Positions 1 through 7,060 of a DNA stretch of 17,682 nucleotides are shown piece by piece. The stretch's first letter is position 1, and every line of letters starts with the position of its first letter. The notes below the pieces were generated by a model. The model was not told the origin of the DNA and did not search any database. It saw nothing but the letters and a program-made list of their open reading frames with translations. This DNA comes from Dehalococcoidales bacterium (GTDB lineage Bacteria; Chloroflexota; Dehalococcoidia; Dehalococcoidales; RBG-16-60-22), in the NCBI GenBank assembly GCA_030628245.1, contig DAOVRI010000009.1, positions 1 through 17,682 of the forward strand, in the 5' to 3' direction. The position numbers and the translations under genes are program-made.

Positions 1-1
1 T

Positions 2-886
2 GCCCTTATAAAAGACCCCTCCGACTTCTCTTTCAGGGTGCTGGTACCCCGTACGATACTCGCCGCCGAGGAGTTGAAGAATTTTCCGCCCCTGAGCGCT
101 TTTATGGGTATGCCCATGATAATGGCCTATCCCTTTGCCCGCCCCGAGATGCGGGCCGCTTTCCAGGCGCTGATAGACGCCGGGGAAGAAATGGAAATAT
201 GGCAGAAAGAGCTGTTGGTCTTTAACAGGGATATGCTGGCGGCCGGGTTCCCGGCGGGGAGGGGTGGCCTGGCGGTAGCCCCGTTCGATGTCATCGGCGA
301 CTTTTTAAGGGGGACGGAGGGGGTCGCTATCGATATGTTCCGCCAGCCCGAGAAGATCCTGGAGTGTATCGACATGATTACGGGGCAGACCATCGAAAGG
401 TTGATTAACAATGTGAATGCTGTCGGCGGCTATTCGGTGAGCTTCCCCCTGCACAAGGGCGACGATACCTTCATGTCCCGCAAGCAGTTCGAGAAGTTCT
501 ACTGGCCCAGCCTGAAGAAGGTCATGGATGCCTTAATCGACGAGGGCATTATGGTGTCTCTCTTCGCCGAGGGCCGGTATAATCAGAGGCTGGAGTACAT
601 CGGCGATTTCCCCAGGGGATGGGTAAAGTGGATGTTTGACCAGACCGACATGGCTAATGCCAAGAAAATGATTGGCGATACCTGCTGTATTTCCGGCAAC
701 GTGCCCGCCTCATTGATGATTACCGGAACGCCGAAAGAGGTCAAGGAGTGCTGCCGAAAGCTTATCGAGACCTGCGCTCCCGGTGGCGGTTATGTCCTCT
801 CCGGCGGCTGCACGGCCACGGAAACAAAGAACCCGGATAACTTCCGTGTCTATATGGAAGCCGCCGTGGAATACGGTACGTATTAG
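2..886 (+). CDS. UROD-superfamily protein (methyltransferase-like), 5' truncated by window edge
   Basis: This is the C-terminal ~294 residues of a uroporphyrinogen decarboxylase superfamily protein. The frame is open from base 2, and a GTG at 38 is probably internal because family-like residues (LIKDPSDF) precede it without a stop. Family features seen are the late-barrel stretch WMFDQTDMANAKKMIG, then ISGNVPASLMITGTPKEV, and the Gly-rich GGGYVLSGGC end. In corrinoid methyltransferases of this superfamily (MtaA/MtbA type) zinc is held by an HxC motif and a later Cys. Here the late Cys is present (SGGC), but the HxC position reads FAE in LFAEGRYNQ, so zinc binding like MtaA is doubtful. True HemE is less likely because this gene has no haem-gene neighbours. 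The reaction and substrate are unknown. No hairpin with a T tract follows the stop. Confidence 0.85.
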   Translation, partial: ALIKDPSDFSFRVLVPRTILAAEELKNFPPLSAFMGMPMIMAYPFARPEMRAAFQALIDAGEEMEIWQKELLVFNRDMLAAGFPAGRGGLAVAPFDVIGDFLRGTEGVAIDMFRQPEKILECIDMITGQTIERLINNVNAVGGYSVSFPLHKGDDTFMSRKQFEKFYWPSLKKVMDALIDEGIMVSLFAEGRYNQRLEYIGDFPRGWVKWMFDQTDMANAKKMIGDTCCISGNVPASLMITGTPKEVKECCRKLIETCAPGGGYVLSGGCTATETKNPDNFRVYMEAAVEYGTY

Positions 887-1151
887 CGGAGCAAGCGACA
901 GGGTCAAGGCGCCGAGCGTTCTGAGCTTCACATTGGGGTGCCCAGGCGTATGCGGCAGTTTCGTAGTCACGCGGTTAAGGGTTCGAGTCACCAAGGCAGG
1001 TCTCAGTGGACGGAAAAAGAATTTTTAGTTTAGCTTTTGGCCTTGCCACCTAGCCCACTGTATTAATAACTGTATTAATAATTGTTCTCGCAACAAACGG
1101 TCTCAAGCACAAGATAGAGGAGGCTTTCTACCCCCTCACCCAACATTCCGA
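887..1151. other. Intergenic region, no gene recognised
   Basis: This stretch lies between the UROD-like gene and the convergent dinB. I see no credible coding sequence; open frames on both strands are short and lack ribosome sites. It contains a tandem 12-bp duplication (1057-1080) and a tRNA T-loop-like string near 980 that does not fold into a tRNA. Confidence 0.6.
1057..1080. repeat. Tandem 12-bp direct repeat
   Basis: ACTGTATTAATA occurs twice with no spacer (1057-1068 and 1069-1080) in AT-rich intergenic DNA. It could be replication slippage or a paired protein-binding site; nothing nearby favours either. Confidence 0.8.
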
Positions 1152-1176
1152 TGAAAAGTGCATCATGCACTTTTCA
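1152..1176 (-). terminator. Hairpin immediately after dinB stop
   Basis: An 11-bp perfect inverted repeat (TGAAAAGTGCA / TGCACTTTTCA) has a 3-nt loop and starts 2 nt beyond the dinB stop codon. No T-run follows on the minus strand, so it may act as an mRNA 3'-end stabiliser or a weak terminator rather than a canonical intrinsic one. Confidence 0.55.
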
Positions 1177-1178
1177 CT

Positions 1179-2363
1179 TCAAGACTGAGTTGAAATATCC
1201 TTAAGCCGTATCACCCGTCCGGTCTGTATGGCGTCAAATCCGTACTTGTCCCGGATGCGGTCGATGGCTTTATTCAATTCCTCCAGCTTCCGGGTGGAAG
1301 GAGCGAATAGCGTCGCCTGCCGGCTCGCCTCCACCAGGTTAGACACGCCGATGCCGACCAACCGCACCGCCTGTATTTCCATCGCCAGTGCCCGCTCGAG
1401 CAACCCAATACCCGTCTCAAATATCGCCCGGTCGGTATCGACGCTTTCTCGAAGCGTGTGGCTGCGGGTGATAGTTGAGAAATCAGCGTACCTCAACTTC
1501 AGAGTCACACACTTTGCCTGTTTGCCTTTCTTACGAAGGTCGGCGACTACCTTCTCGCTCAGAGCCCATAAAGTCGCTTCCAGAAACAAGCGGTCTCGGG
1601 TATCCTCTCCGAAAGTGGTCTCCCGACTGATGGACTTCGCCTCGCCAGGTGGCAGTACTTTCCTGTCGTCAATGCCGTTGGCGAAATGATGCAACATTTC
1701 TCCCGCAGTACCGAGGCGGCTTTTCAAGGTATGAGAAGGCGTTCGGGATAGTCCGCCTATCGTATGCACTCCCAGGCCCTTGATGACCTTCGCGGCCTGT
1801 TTCCCGACTCCGGGCAGTTTTTCTACGGGCAGTGGCGCCAGGAAGCCGCGCTCTTCACCCGGCGCCACTTCGATGAGCCCATCCGGCTTGGAGAGGTCCG
1901 ACGCGACCTTGGCCACCACTTTACAGTTGGCGATACCTATCGAAGCGCAGAGACCCAATTCACTCCGGATTCGCTGCTTCATCTTGTCCGCCATTTGCCA
2001 AATGGAACCATGTATCGATTCAAATCCGGTCACATCCAGATAGGCTTCATCGATGCCCATCGGTTCGATAAACGGGGAGAAGTCGCTAAGAATTGCCATA
2101 AACTTCCGTGAGAATTCGCGGTACCTGGCAAAATTCCCTTCGATAAAGATGGCTTCCGGGCATAATCGGGCGGCAGTTACCAGTGGCATACCGGAGTGAA
2201 GACCGAAGGCTCGCGCTTCGTAGGAAGCTGTCGCAACGACCCCTCTTCGGTCAGGCTTGCCACCGACGACAACAGGTTTACCTTTGAGTTCGGGATTAAG
2301 TACCTGTTCTACCGAAACGAAGAAAGAATCGAGGTCAATATGAATGATGGTTCTATTTGTCAT
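1179..2363 (-). CDS. dinB: DNA polymerase IV (Y-family translesion polymerase)
   Basis: This is a Y-family error-prone polymerase that extends past lesions or mispaired ends. The metal-binding residues are visible: D10 in HIDLDSFFVSVEQ, and D105-E106 in the GIDEAYLDVT motif. YEAR and SIGIA-type palm/finger motifs follow, then a helix-hairpin-helix with LPGVGK and a little-finger domain. Near the C-terminus QATLF resembles a sliding-clamp-binding motif. Length is about 394 residues, normal for the family. An ATG 18 nt further upstream (2381) is open, but I prefer 2363. An AGGG sits 7 nt before 2363 on the minus strand, the protein then begins MTNRTIIHID like relatives, and the upstream ATG has no ribosome site. 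I saw no GAAC-N4-GTTC LexA box. Confidence 0.96.
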   Translation of the reverse strand: MTNRTIIHIDLDSFFVSVEQVLNPELKGKPVVVGGKPDRRGVVATASYEARAFGLHSGMPLVTAARLCPEAIFIEGNFARYREFSRKFMAILSDFSPFIEPMGIDEAYLDVTGFESIHGSIWQMADKMKQRIRSELGLCASIGIANCKVVAKVASDLSKPDGLIEVAPGEERGFLAPLPVEKLPGVGKQAAKVIKGLGVHTIGGLSRTPSHTLKSRLGTAGEMLHHFANGIDDRKVLPPGEAKSISRETTFGEDTRDRLFLEATLWALSEKVVADLRKKGKQAKCVTLKLRYADFSTITRSHTLRESVDTDRAIFETGIGLLERALAMEIQAVRLVGIGVSNLVEASRQATLFAPSTRKLEELNKAIDRIRDKYGFDAIQTGRVIRLKDISTQS

Positions 2364-2395
2364 ATGGTTACCCTGGACCATTCGAGACTGGTCTT

Positions 2396-2423
2396 ATTCT
2401 AACACAGTCACCTCACTTGGCAA
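2396..2423 (-). promoter_or_regulatory. Putative sigma-70-type promoter of dinB
   Basis: On the minus strand TTGCCA (2418-2423) and TAGAAT (2396-2401) are separated by 16 nt, each a 5/6 match to consensus. Transcription would begin near 2389, about 26 nt before the preferred dinB start at 2363. The alternative ATG at 2381 would then sit almost at the mRNA end. Confidence 0.6.
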
Positions 2424-2625
2424 GGATAATACTTTTCCGGATGATAAGTTGCACGAAAAGATGAAAAGTGATGTGAGCAGAGGGGGCCTCGCCTTTGTAT
2501 CCGGGATGACTTCTCCATTTGATATGGCTATACTTAGCATACTAATATCATCTTCCTCACCATAGCGTAACCGCTTGGGCTCGGCAGTGCCAGTCATGAA
2601 ATTCAATAAAAGAACATATAAGAAC
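2424..2625. other. Intergenic stretch, no gene recognised
   Basis: No protein in any frame resembles a family I know. A minus-strand open frame of 88 codons (2394-2660) runs across dinB promoter DNA and a transposase remnant and lacks a ribosome site, so I treat it as chance. Confidence 0.5.
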
Positions 2626-2718
2626 CTAAAGGAACTCTTTAGCGACCTGTGGTTTCTCATCCAGACAGCGCGCTCTGTGCTGCCCCTGATGTAGGTCGAT
2701 GCCTACACTGCGAATCAT
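2626..2718 (-). pseudogene. IS110-family transposase N-terminal remnant
   Basis: The minus strand carries a good ribosome site (GGAGG, 7 nt spacing) and an ATG at 2718. It reads MIRSVGIDLHQGQHRARCLD and continues about 10 more residues to a stop at 2626-2628. The VGID-x-H-x(5)-R-x-x-x-LDE pattern is typical of the first catalytic Asp region of IS110-type DEDD transposases, which normally run 300-400 residues. Only about 30 codons remain and the DNA after the stop shows no further similarity, so this is a decayed or deleted element. It is too short to identify the IS subgroup. Confidence 0.6.
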
Positions 2719-2933
2719 CTTTGTTCCTCCTCAAGCAAAATTCGGGCTCGGTTGAACCTTGGCCGGACCCTTTGCCCATTCATGCGCTTGATGCGGGGCT
2801 AGCCACTTCGGACCCCCCAATTTCCTGAATCGGGCCACTTCAGGGCCGGCAGGCAATCAAATTGACGGGGCAGATTCGACTCCCCAACGGATTGTGCACC
2901 TCACCGGAACCCGTTAGGCTCTATTTTAGCCTA
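2719..2933 (-). mobile_element. Possible IS110 left-end non-coding region
   Basis: This is the DNA directly upstream of the IS110 transposase remnant. It is GC-rich and structured. CCTGAA / TTCAGG pair around 9 nt at 2825-2845, and TAGGCT / AGCCTA pair around 7 nt at 2915-2933. In IS110-group elements the bridge RNA is encoded in the non-coding left end before the transposase, so this could be a fossil of one. The outer boundary of the element is not defined, and no donor or target loops were assigned. Confidence 0.3.
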
Positions 2934-3119
2934 TCAGAGGGTCTACAGCCTGAAAGTAATATACATGACGAAATGTGTATATGCAGGCCTATAGTAAGAA
3001 AGGGTTTGGCTTGTTTACGGCTATCGGGATTGTTTGACCGTCACTATGCAGCATTTTCGGACTGCTACGAAGCCCGTGTTTTGCTTTGCGGGGTTAAAGA
3101 GGGTGATAGCCGAATCTGC
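2934..3119. other. Intergenic stretch, no gene recognised
   Basis: This lies between the IS110 remnant and the ABC-operon promoter. A plus-strand frame of 86 codons (2862-3122) is open but has no ribosome site and an unremarkable composition. An imperfect AT-rich inverted repeat (ATATACAT with ATGTGTATAT) lies near 2960-2985. I see nothing else. Confidence 0.5.
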
Positions 3120-3148
3120 TAGACAAACCTGTAAGACGAAGTTATACT
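3120..3148 (+). promoter_or_regulatory. Strong sigma-70-type promoter of the ABC operon
   Basis: TAGACA (3120-3125) and TATACT (3143-3148) are separated by exactly 17 nt, each a 5/6 match to consensus. Transcription would start near 3155, leaving a leader of about 60 nt before the ATPase gene, whose GAGGAGG ribosome site precedes ATG 3216. Confidence 0.7.
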
Positions 3149-3215
3149 AGTTCAACATGAAAGGCTTAATTCTAAGCCACACTAAGACGGTATCTGTAGC
3201 TTTGAGGAGGTAGCC

Positions 3216-3932
3216 ATGGCCGCAAAAGGCAATATTCAAATAAACCTCAGTCAGGTCTCCAAAACTTACCCCATGGGTATGGTAAAGGTTGAAGCCTTAA
3301 AGGGAGTGAGTCTGGAGATAAAGGAGGGTGAGTTTCTGGTCATCATGGGGCCCAGTGGTTCGGGCAAAACCACGCTATTAAACCTGGTTGGTGGTATCGA
3401 TTCTGCCACCTCGGGAAGCATCAGTGTAGATGATACCGACATTACTACCATGGATGAGCGTGAACTAACAAACTATCGACGTAACCATATTGGCTTTGTC
3501 TTCCAGTTCTTCAACCTGATACCAACACTGACAGCCAAAGAGAATGTCGAGTTTGCCACTGAGCTGGTCAAGGAGCCTAGAGATACCATGGCAGTGCTTG
3601 AAGAGGTTGGGCTTAAGGAGCGCGCTGCTCACTACCCCAGTGAACTCTCTGGTGGTGAGCAGCAGAGAGTAGCCATCGCCAGAGCCCTAGCGAAGGACCC
3701 CCCAATACTCCTCTGTGATGAGCCTACCGGGGAGCTCGACTTTGAAACCGGCAAGCACATTTTGAATATGCTCCGGATGGCAAATGAGAAGAACCGTAAG
3801 ACCGTGCTTTTGGTCACTCACAATACCGCCATTGGAGAGATAGCCCACAGGGTGGTTCGGCTCCGCAGTGGCGAGATTATCGAGGTCAAGCAAAACGAGC
3901 GGCCCATCGACCCTCAAGAATTGAAATGGTAG
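3216..3932 (+). CDS. ABC transporter ATP-binding protein (MacB/LolD type)
   Basis: This is the cytoplasmic ATPase of a two-gene ABC exporter. In 238 residues all motifs are intact: Walker A GPSGSGKT (45-52), Q-loop Gln97, signature LSGGEQQ (144-150), Walker B ILLCDEP (164-170) and switch His202. The EPTGELDFETG context is typical of the MacB/LolD/FtsE subfamily, which pairs with FtsX-like permeases. A very strong ribosome site (GAGGAGG, 5 nt spacing) fixes the ATG. The permease starts 6 nt after the stop, so the two are translationally close. Members of this group move lipoproteins, drugs or peptides, or transmit mechanical force. The substrate cannot be read from the sequence. Confidence 0.95.
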   Translation: MAAKGNIQINLSQVSKTYPMGMVKVEALKGVSLEIKEGEFLVIMGPSGSGKTTLLNLVGGIDSATSGSISVDDTDITTMDERELTNYRRNHIGFVFQFFNLIPTLTAKENVEFATELVKEPRDTMAVLEEVGLKERAAHYPSELSGGEQQRVAIARALAKDPPILLCDEPTGELDFETGKHILNMLRMANEKNRKTVLLVTHNTAIGEIAHRVVRLRSGEIIEVKQNERPIDPQELKW

Positions 3933-3938
3933 GCTACT

Positions 3939-6299
3939 ATGAATAATCTACAACGTAAACTACTTCGCGACCTAGCCGCATCTAAGGGGCTATTTCTAGC
4001 AGTTAGTGCAATTATTTTCCTGGGCGTTGCTTTCTTCGGCGCATCCTTCATGGCTTTCCAGAATCTAAAGGCGTCCTACGACTACTCATATGAAAGGCTC
4101 CATTTTGCCGACTTCACGGTCAAAGTTGCCGAGGCGCCACAGGAAACCGTGAACAAGCTGGAGGCAATTTCAGGCGTCAAGGCTGTTACCGGCCGGATGA
4201 ATGCTGACATTCCTCTCAAGCTCCCTGGAGGTAGTGTCAAAACCCTGCTGGCGCGGGCAATATCTCTACCCTCCACCTCCCATCCTGCCGTAAACGATGT
4301 CAAGGTAGAGGCGGGTTCTTACTTCCGAGAGGAGCTAGAAAATTCACTGCTTGTGGAGAAGAGCTTCGCCGAACATCATAAGTTAAAACCTGGGGACACT
4401 GTATCTCTCACTGTAGACAGCCAAGAAGTTAGCTTCAGAGTAGCTGGTATTGTCACCAGCCCGGAGTATATCTTCGCGGCTAAGAGCCGACAGGAACTAC
4501 TGGTCTCACCTGAAACCTTTGGTGTTGTTTTCGTACCTCAGAGTGTAGTGGCTAGCCTTATGGGCAAGCCGGTTATTAACGAGTTTTGTGTTACTATTGA
4601 TGATGGGGCAGACAGAGCAGGCATAATTAACCAGGTTGAGGAGATTCTTACCCCTTATGGTGTAATAGATGTAGTCTCCAGTGATGAGCAGCCCAGCAAT
4701 GCTGCGCTCGAGCTGGACCTCCAGGAGTTTGGAGAAATGGCCGAGGTCTTCCCGTTCCTCTTTCTCATCATAGGGGCATTGGCCACATACATTCTGCTAA
4801 CCAGAATCGTCCACAACCAGAGGGCGCAGATTGGCGTAATGCGAGCAGTGGGCTATTCTCGCCGCCAAGTTCTAATTCATTACCTGAGCTTTGCGCTCAT
4901 CATTGGAATCGTCGGTTCCATTACCGGCACGGTGGCTGGCTATCTCCTCTCTGAGACGATGACCACGCTCTATATCACTATCTTGAAGCTACCTTTCACG
5001 CTAATGGAAACCCACTGGATGGCGATGGAGGAAGGGATATTCATTGGTATCGTCCCCTGTCTGATTGCTGGGATTCTACCAGCCTATGCCGCCTCCCGAA
5101 TCCACCCTGCTGAGGCTATGCGCACGCCGCCTCCAACTGGCGGCAGAAGACTTCTCCTCGAACGACTCTTCCCCTTCCTCACCCGCCTTTCCTCCCTGTG
5201 GAAGATGCCACTGCGCAATATCTTTCGCAACCGTCGTCGTAGCCTCTCCATCATCATTGGCGTTGCTTTTGGTACCAGCTTGATTCTGGTATCGGCTGCT
5301 TTTATTGACTCCGTCGAGGCTATATTGGGCCTGCAATTTGACCAAATTCAAAGATATGATGCTCAGATTACCTTCGCTCAACCCCAGCCAACAACACTAA
5401 CCACTAAGGTACAGGAGTGGTCTGAGGTAACCGAGGCTCAACCAGTTCTGAAGATTCCCAGCCGGCTCGAGCATGAGGGCAATACTTACTCCACACTGAC
5501 GGTCGGCATTCTTTCTGACTCAGAACTATATGGATTGTATTCTATGTCCGGAGAGCAGACGAAGGTCACTGGCGACGGAATTATGTTGGGTGAAGCTTTG
5601 CAGGAGACACTGGACATAGATACCGGTGATGTTGTCACCCTGCATACTGCCTCCGGGCTTAACCAATTGAAAGTTGCCGGATTTATAAAGCAGCCTATGG
5701 GTAGCCTGGGCTATGTAACTTTGAACCAGGCCCAGAAGCTGGCGGGAGACGAGGACATAATCAGTGGTCTCATGCTCAGCGTCAATCCTCAGCATATAGA
5801 TGATATCAGGGGAAAGGCCTTTCAAATGCCGGTTGTTGCTTCAGTAGAGTTGACTGCCGAAAGCAGGGCAATAGTCAGCGACCTGTTTGACCTCATAGAT
5901 ACCATGATGTGGATAATGCTCGGCTTTGGTGCGGCACTAGCCCTGGCTATCGTTCTTACGATGGTGACGGTGAGCATTTTGGAACGCCGCCGAGAGATTG
6001 CCACCATGCGCACTATGGGATACAGCAAGGGCAAGCTTGCCGCAATGCTCACTATTGAGAACTTATTCCTGGGATTGGTAGGGCTTATCCTCGGTATTCC
6101 GCTCGGTTATGGCCTGGCATTGTACTTCTTTAGTCTGTTTCAGACCGATATGATTAGCTTCGACCTGGTTATCTTTACCCACACCTATGTGCTCACTGCA
6201 GGGCTTATCATACTTATCGTACTGATTTCTCAGGTACCTGGTATTCGTCACCTCAATCGTCTTGAACTGGCAAGGGTGATAAAGGAGCAGGTAAGTTAA
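3939..6299 (+). CDS. FtsX-like ABC permease, duplicated MacB-type, ~786 aa
   Basis: This is the membrane partner of the preceding ATPase. It shows two tandem MacB/FtsX units. Each has one leading helix (about 17-40 and 435-456), an extracytoplasmic domain (about 41-265 and 457-648), and three closing helices (about 268-291, 313-338, 364-385; then 649-680, 699-730, 746-768), for eight helices in all. The coupling-type motifs RAQIGVMRAVGYSRRQV and RREIATMRTMGYSKGKL sit at equivalent places in each half, supporting internal duplication. Such large two-unit permeases act as exporters or mechanotransmission devices. The end LNRLELARVIKE is a natural family terminus, so the IS3 remnant just downstream has not truncated it. 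Base composition looks lower in GC than the chaperone operon. Confidence 0.93.
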   Translation: MNNLQRKLLRDLAASKGLFLAVSAIIFLGVAFFGASFMAFQNLKASYDYSYERLHFADFTVKVAEAPQETVNKLEAISGVKAVTGRMNADIPLKLPGGSVKTLLARAISLPSTSHPAVNDVKVEAGSYFREELENSLLVEKSFAEHHKLKPGDTVSLTVDSQEVSFRVAGIVTSPEYIFAAKSRQELLVSPETFGVVFVPQSVVASLMGKPVINEFCVTIDDGADRAGIINQVEEILTPYGVIDVVSSDEQPSNAALELDLQEFGEMAEVFPFLFLIIGALATYILLTRIVHNQRAQIGVMRAVGYSRRQVLIHYLSFALIIGIVGSITGTVAGYLLSETMTTLYITILKLPFTLMETHWMAMEEGIFIGIVPCLIAGILPAYAASRIHPAEAMRTPPPTGGRRLLLERLFPFLTRLSSLWKMPLRNIFRNRRRSLSIIIGVAFGTSLILVSAAFIDSVEAILGLQFDQIQRYDAQITFAQPQPTTLTTKVQEWSEVTEAQPVLKIPSRLEHEGNTYSTLTVGILSDSELYGLYSMSGEQTKVTGDGIMLGEALQETLDIDTGDVVTLHTASGLNQLKVAGFIKQPMGSLGYVTLNQAQKLAGDEDIISGLMLSVNPQHIDDIRGKAFQMPVVASVELTAESRAIVSDLFDLIDTMMWIMLGFGAALALAIVLTMVTVSILERRREIATMRTMGYSKGKLAAMLTIENLFLGLVGLILGIPLGYGLALYFFSLFQTDMISFDLVIFTHTYVLTAGLIILIVLISQVPGIRHLNRLELARVIKEQVS

Positions 6300-6514
6300 A
6301 CTGTCGTCATCCTGTTCGACCACGACAAGGCGATGCCCGCTGAGTTCAAGTTTGGTAATACTTCGCTGACGGTGAGGCCGGCGTACTTCGCTTTCCAGTT
6401 GTAGTAGGTGGCATCGCTCATGCCGTACTTGCGGCAGAGATCGGCGATCCTCGTGCCGGCTTCCGCTTCCCGGAGCACGGCGATGATCTGTTCCTCGTTG
6501 TACTTCCTGACCAT
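6296..6514 (-). pseudogene. Truncated IS3-family OrfA (HTH transposase subunit)
   Basis: Residues 1-52 from ATG 6514 are a standard IS3 OrfA helix-turn-helix: RKYNEEQIIAVLREAEAG, then IADLCRKYGMSDATYYNWK and GLTVSEV. After Val52 (about 6359), where OrfA proteins continue into a leucine-zipper region, the frame runs into 20 unrelated residues and stops at 6296. That stop overlaps the stop codon of the permease on the other strand. OrfB is absent. A GAGGAGG ribosome site precedes the ATG, and an exact TATAAT lies at 6537-6542 on the minus strand. The start region is therefore intact while the rest is deleted. The product, if made, would be a lone DNA-binding fragment. Confidence 0.88.
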
Positions 6515-6589
6515 GATGAGTCCTCCTCAATACTTTATTATAGCGGAAGACTCTAAGTCAGGGTGTTACTGTTTTCGGGGGTAAGGTCA
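6359..6589 (-). mobile_element. IS3-family element remnant (left end + 5' orfA)
   Basis: Upstream of the OrfA start, the minus strand from 6589 reads TGACCTTACCCCCGAAAAC, resembling terminal inverted repeats of IS3-group elements. No matching inverted end was seen around 6300-6360, and no direct target repeat was recognised. Only the left end and about 160 bp of orfA survive, so the copy is not mobile on its own. Confidence 0.65.
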
Positions 6590-6653
6590 GTCAGGGCCGA
6601 GCAGTACCGCTGGTAGTTCCCTTAGCGGCAAGTCTTCTGTAGAACCATACACC

Positions 6654-6729
6654 TGGTGGAGCCGGCGGGATTCGAACCCGCTACCTTTTGACTGCCAGTC
6701 AAACGTTCTCCCAAGTGAACTACGGCCCC
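6654..6729 (-). tRNA. tRNA-Ala (anticodon GGC)
   Basis: The minus strand folds as a complete 76-nt tRNA. The acceptor is GGGGCCG with CGGCTCC, including the G3-U70 wobble that identifies alanine tRNAs. The D-arm is GTTC/GAAC, the anticodon stem TTTGA/TCAAA with loop CTGGCAG (anticodon GGC, reading GCC and GCU), and the T-arm GCGGG-TTCGAAT-CCCGC. The discriminator is A and CCA is encoded. Confidence 0.96.
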
Positions 6730-6743
6730 GTAAACGCATTTTT

Positions 6744-6773
6744 AATTTAGCATAAATACAAGGCAGATGGCAA
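6744..6773 (-). promoter_or_regulatory. Possible promoter of tRNA-Ala
   Basis: On the minus strand TTGCCA (6768-6773) lies 18 nt from TAAATT (6744-6749), with an extended TG before the -10. Transcription would start a few nt before the mature tRNA 5' end at 6729. The -10 is only a 4/6 match. Confidence 0.4.
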
Positions 6774-6921
6774 GGATAAGCGTATCTGGCTCCCGCAAAT
6801 AATATTTTATACGGGTTGTTTATACCGGTGCCGATGTTGTTTATGCCCTGTTTACACCAACGGTGCTATTCTTATAACAGTTAATCAAGTTGTTCCCCAG
6901 CTTGATAGCAGCCCAGAAGAT

Positions 6922-6988
6922 GAAGGGGCATGGCCAGTCCTCAAGATTAAAAAAGTTTGAGGGTTCGCCAGGCCCCTTCTCTCTTTTT
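6922..6988 (+). terminator. Long hairpin with T tract upstream of the cyclophilin gene
   Basis: Arms 6922-6944 and 6957-6979 pair over 23 positions, with two mismatches and two G-T pairs, around a 12-nt loop. The outer 8 bp is GAAGGGGC/GCCCCTTC. Plus-strand sequence then reads TCTCTCTTTTT, so it is terminator-like for plus transcription. The nearest plus-strand gene upstream is the ABC permease, over 600 bp away. It may end its read-through and insulate the cyclophilin promoter. Confidence 0.5.
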
Positions 6989-6994
6989 CAGTCG

Positions 6995-7023
6995 TTGCTT
7001 AATGGGCGCAAATAAGCTAAAAT
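6995..7023 (+). promoter_or_regulatory. Putative promoter of the cyclophilin gene
   Basis: TTGCTT (6995-7000) and TAAAAT (7018-7023, 5/6 match) are separated by 17 nt, placed just after the terminator-like hairpin. The start codon at 7061 is preceded by GGAAGGAG. Confidence 0.5.
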
Positions 7024-7060
7024 CTGAGGGTAACTAGCTGATTCTGGAAGGAGCAAGTCT

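Noticed and set aside
970..1010. GGTTCGAGTC string suggesting a tRNA T-arm
   Set aside because: The flanking bases do not pair as a T stem, and no acceptor or anticodon arm is present.
2394..2660. 88-codon minus-strand open frame upstream of dinB
   Set aside because: It overlaps the dinB promoter and the IS110 remnant in a different frame, has no ribosome site and resembles no family.
2862..3122. 86-codon plus-strand open frame before the ABC operon
   Set aside because: It has no ribosome site or family resemblance, and it runs into the -35 element of the ABC promoter.
6063..6530. 155-codon minus-strand open frame across the permease end and the IS3 remnant
   Set aside because: It is out of frame with OrfA, spans two unrelated sequences and has no start signal of its own. 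Only the 6514 frame matches IS3 OrfA.
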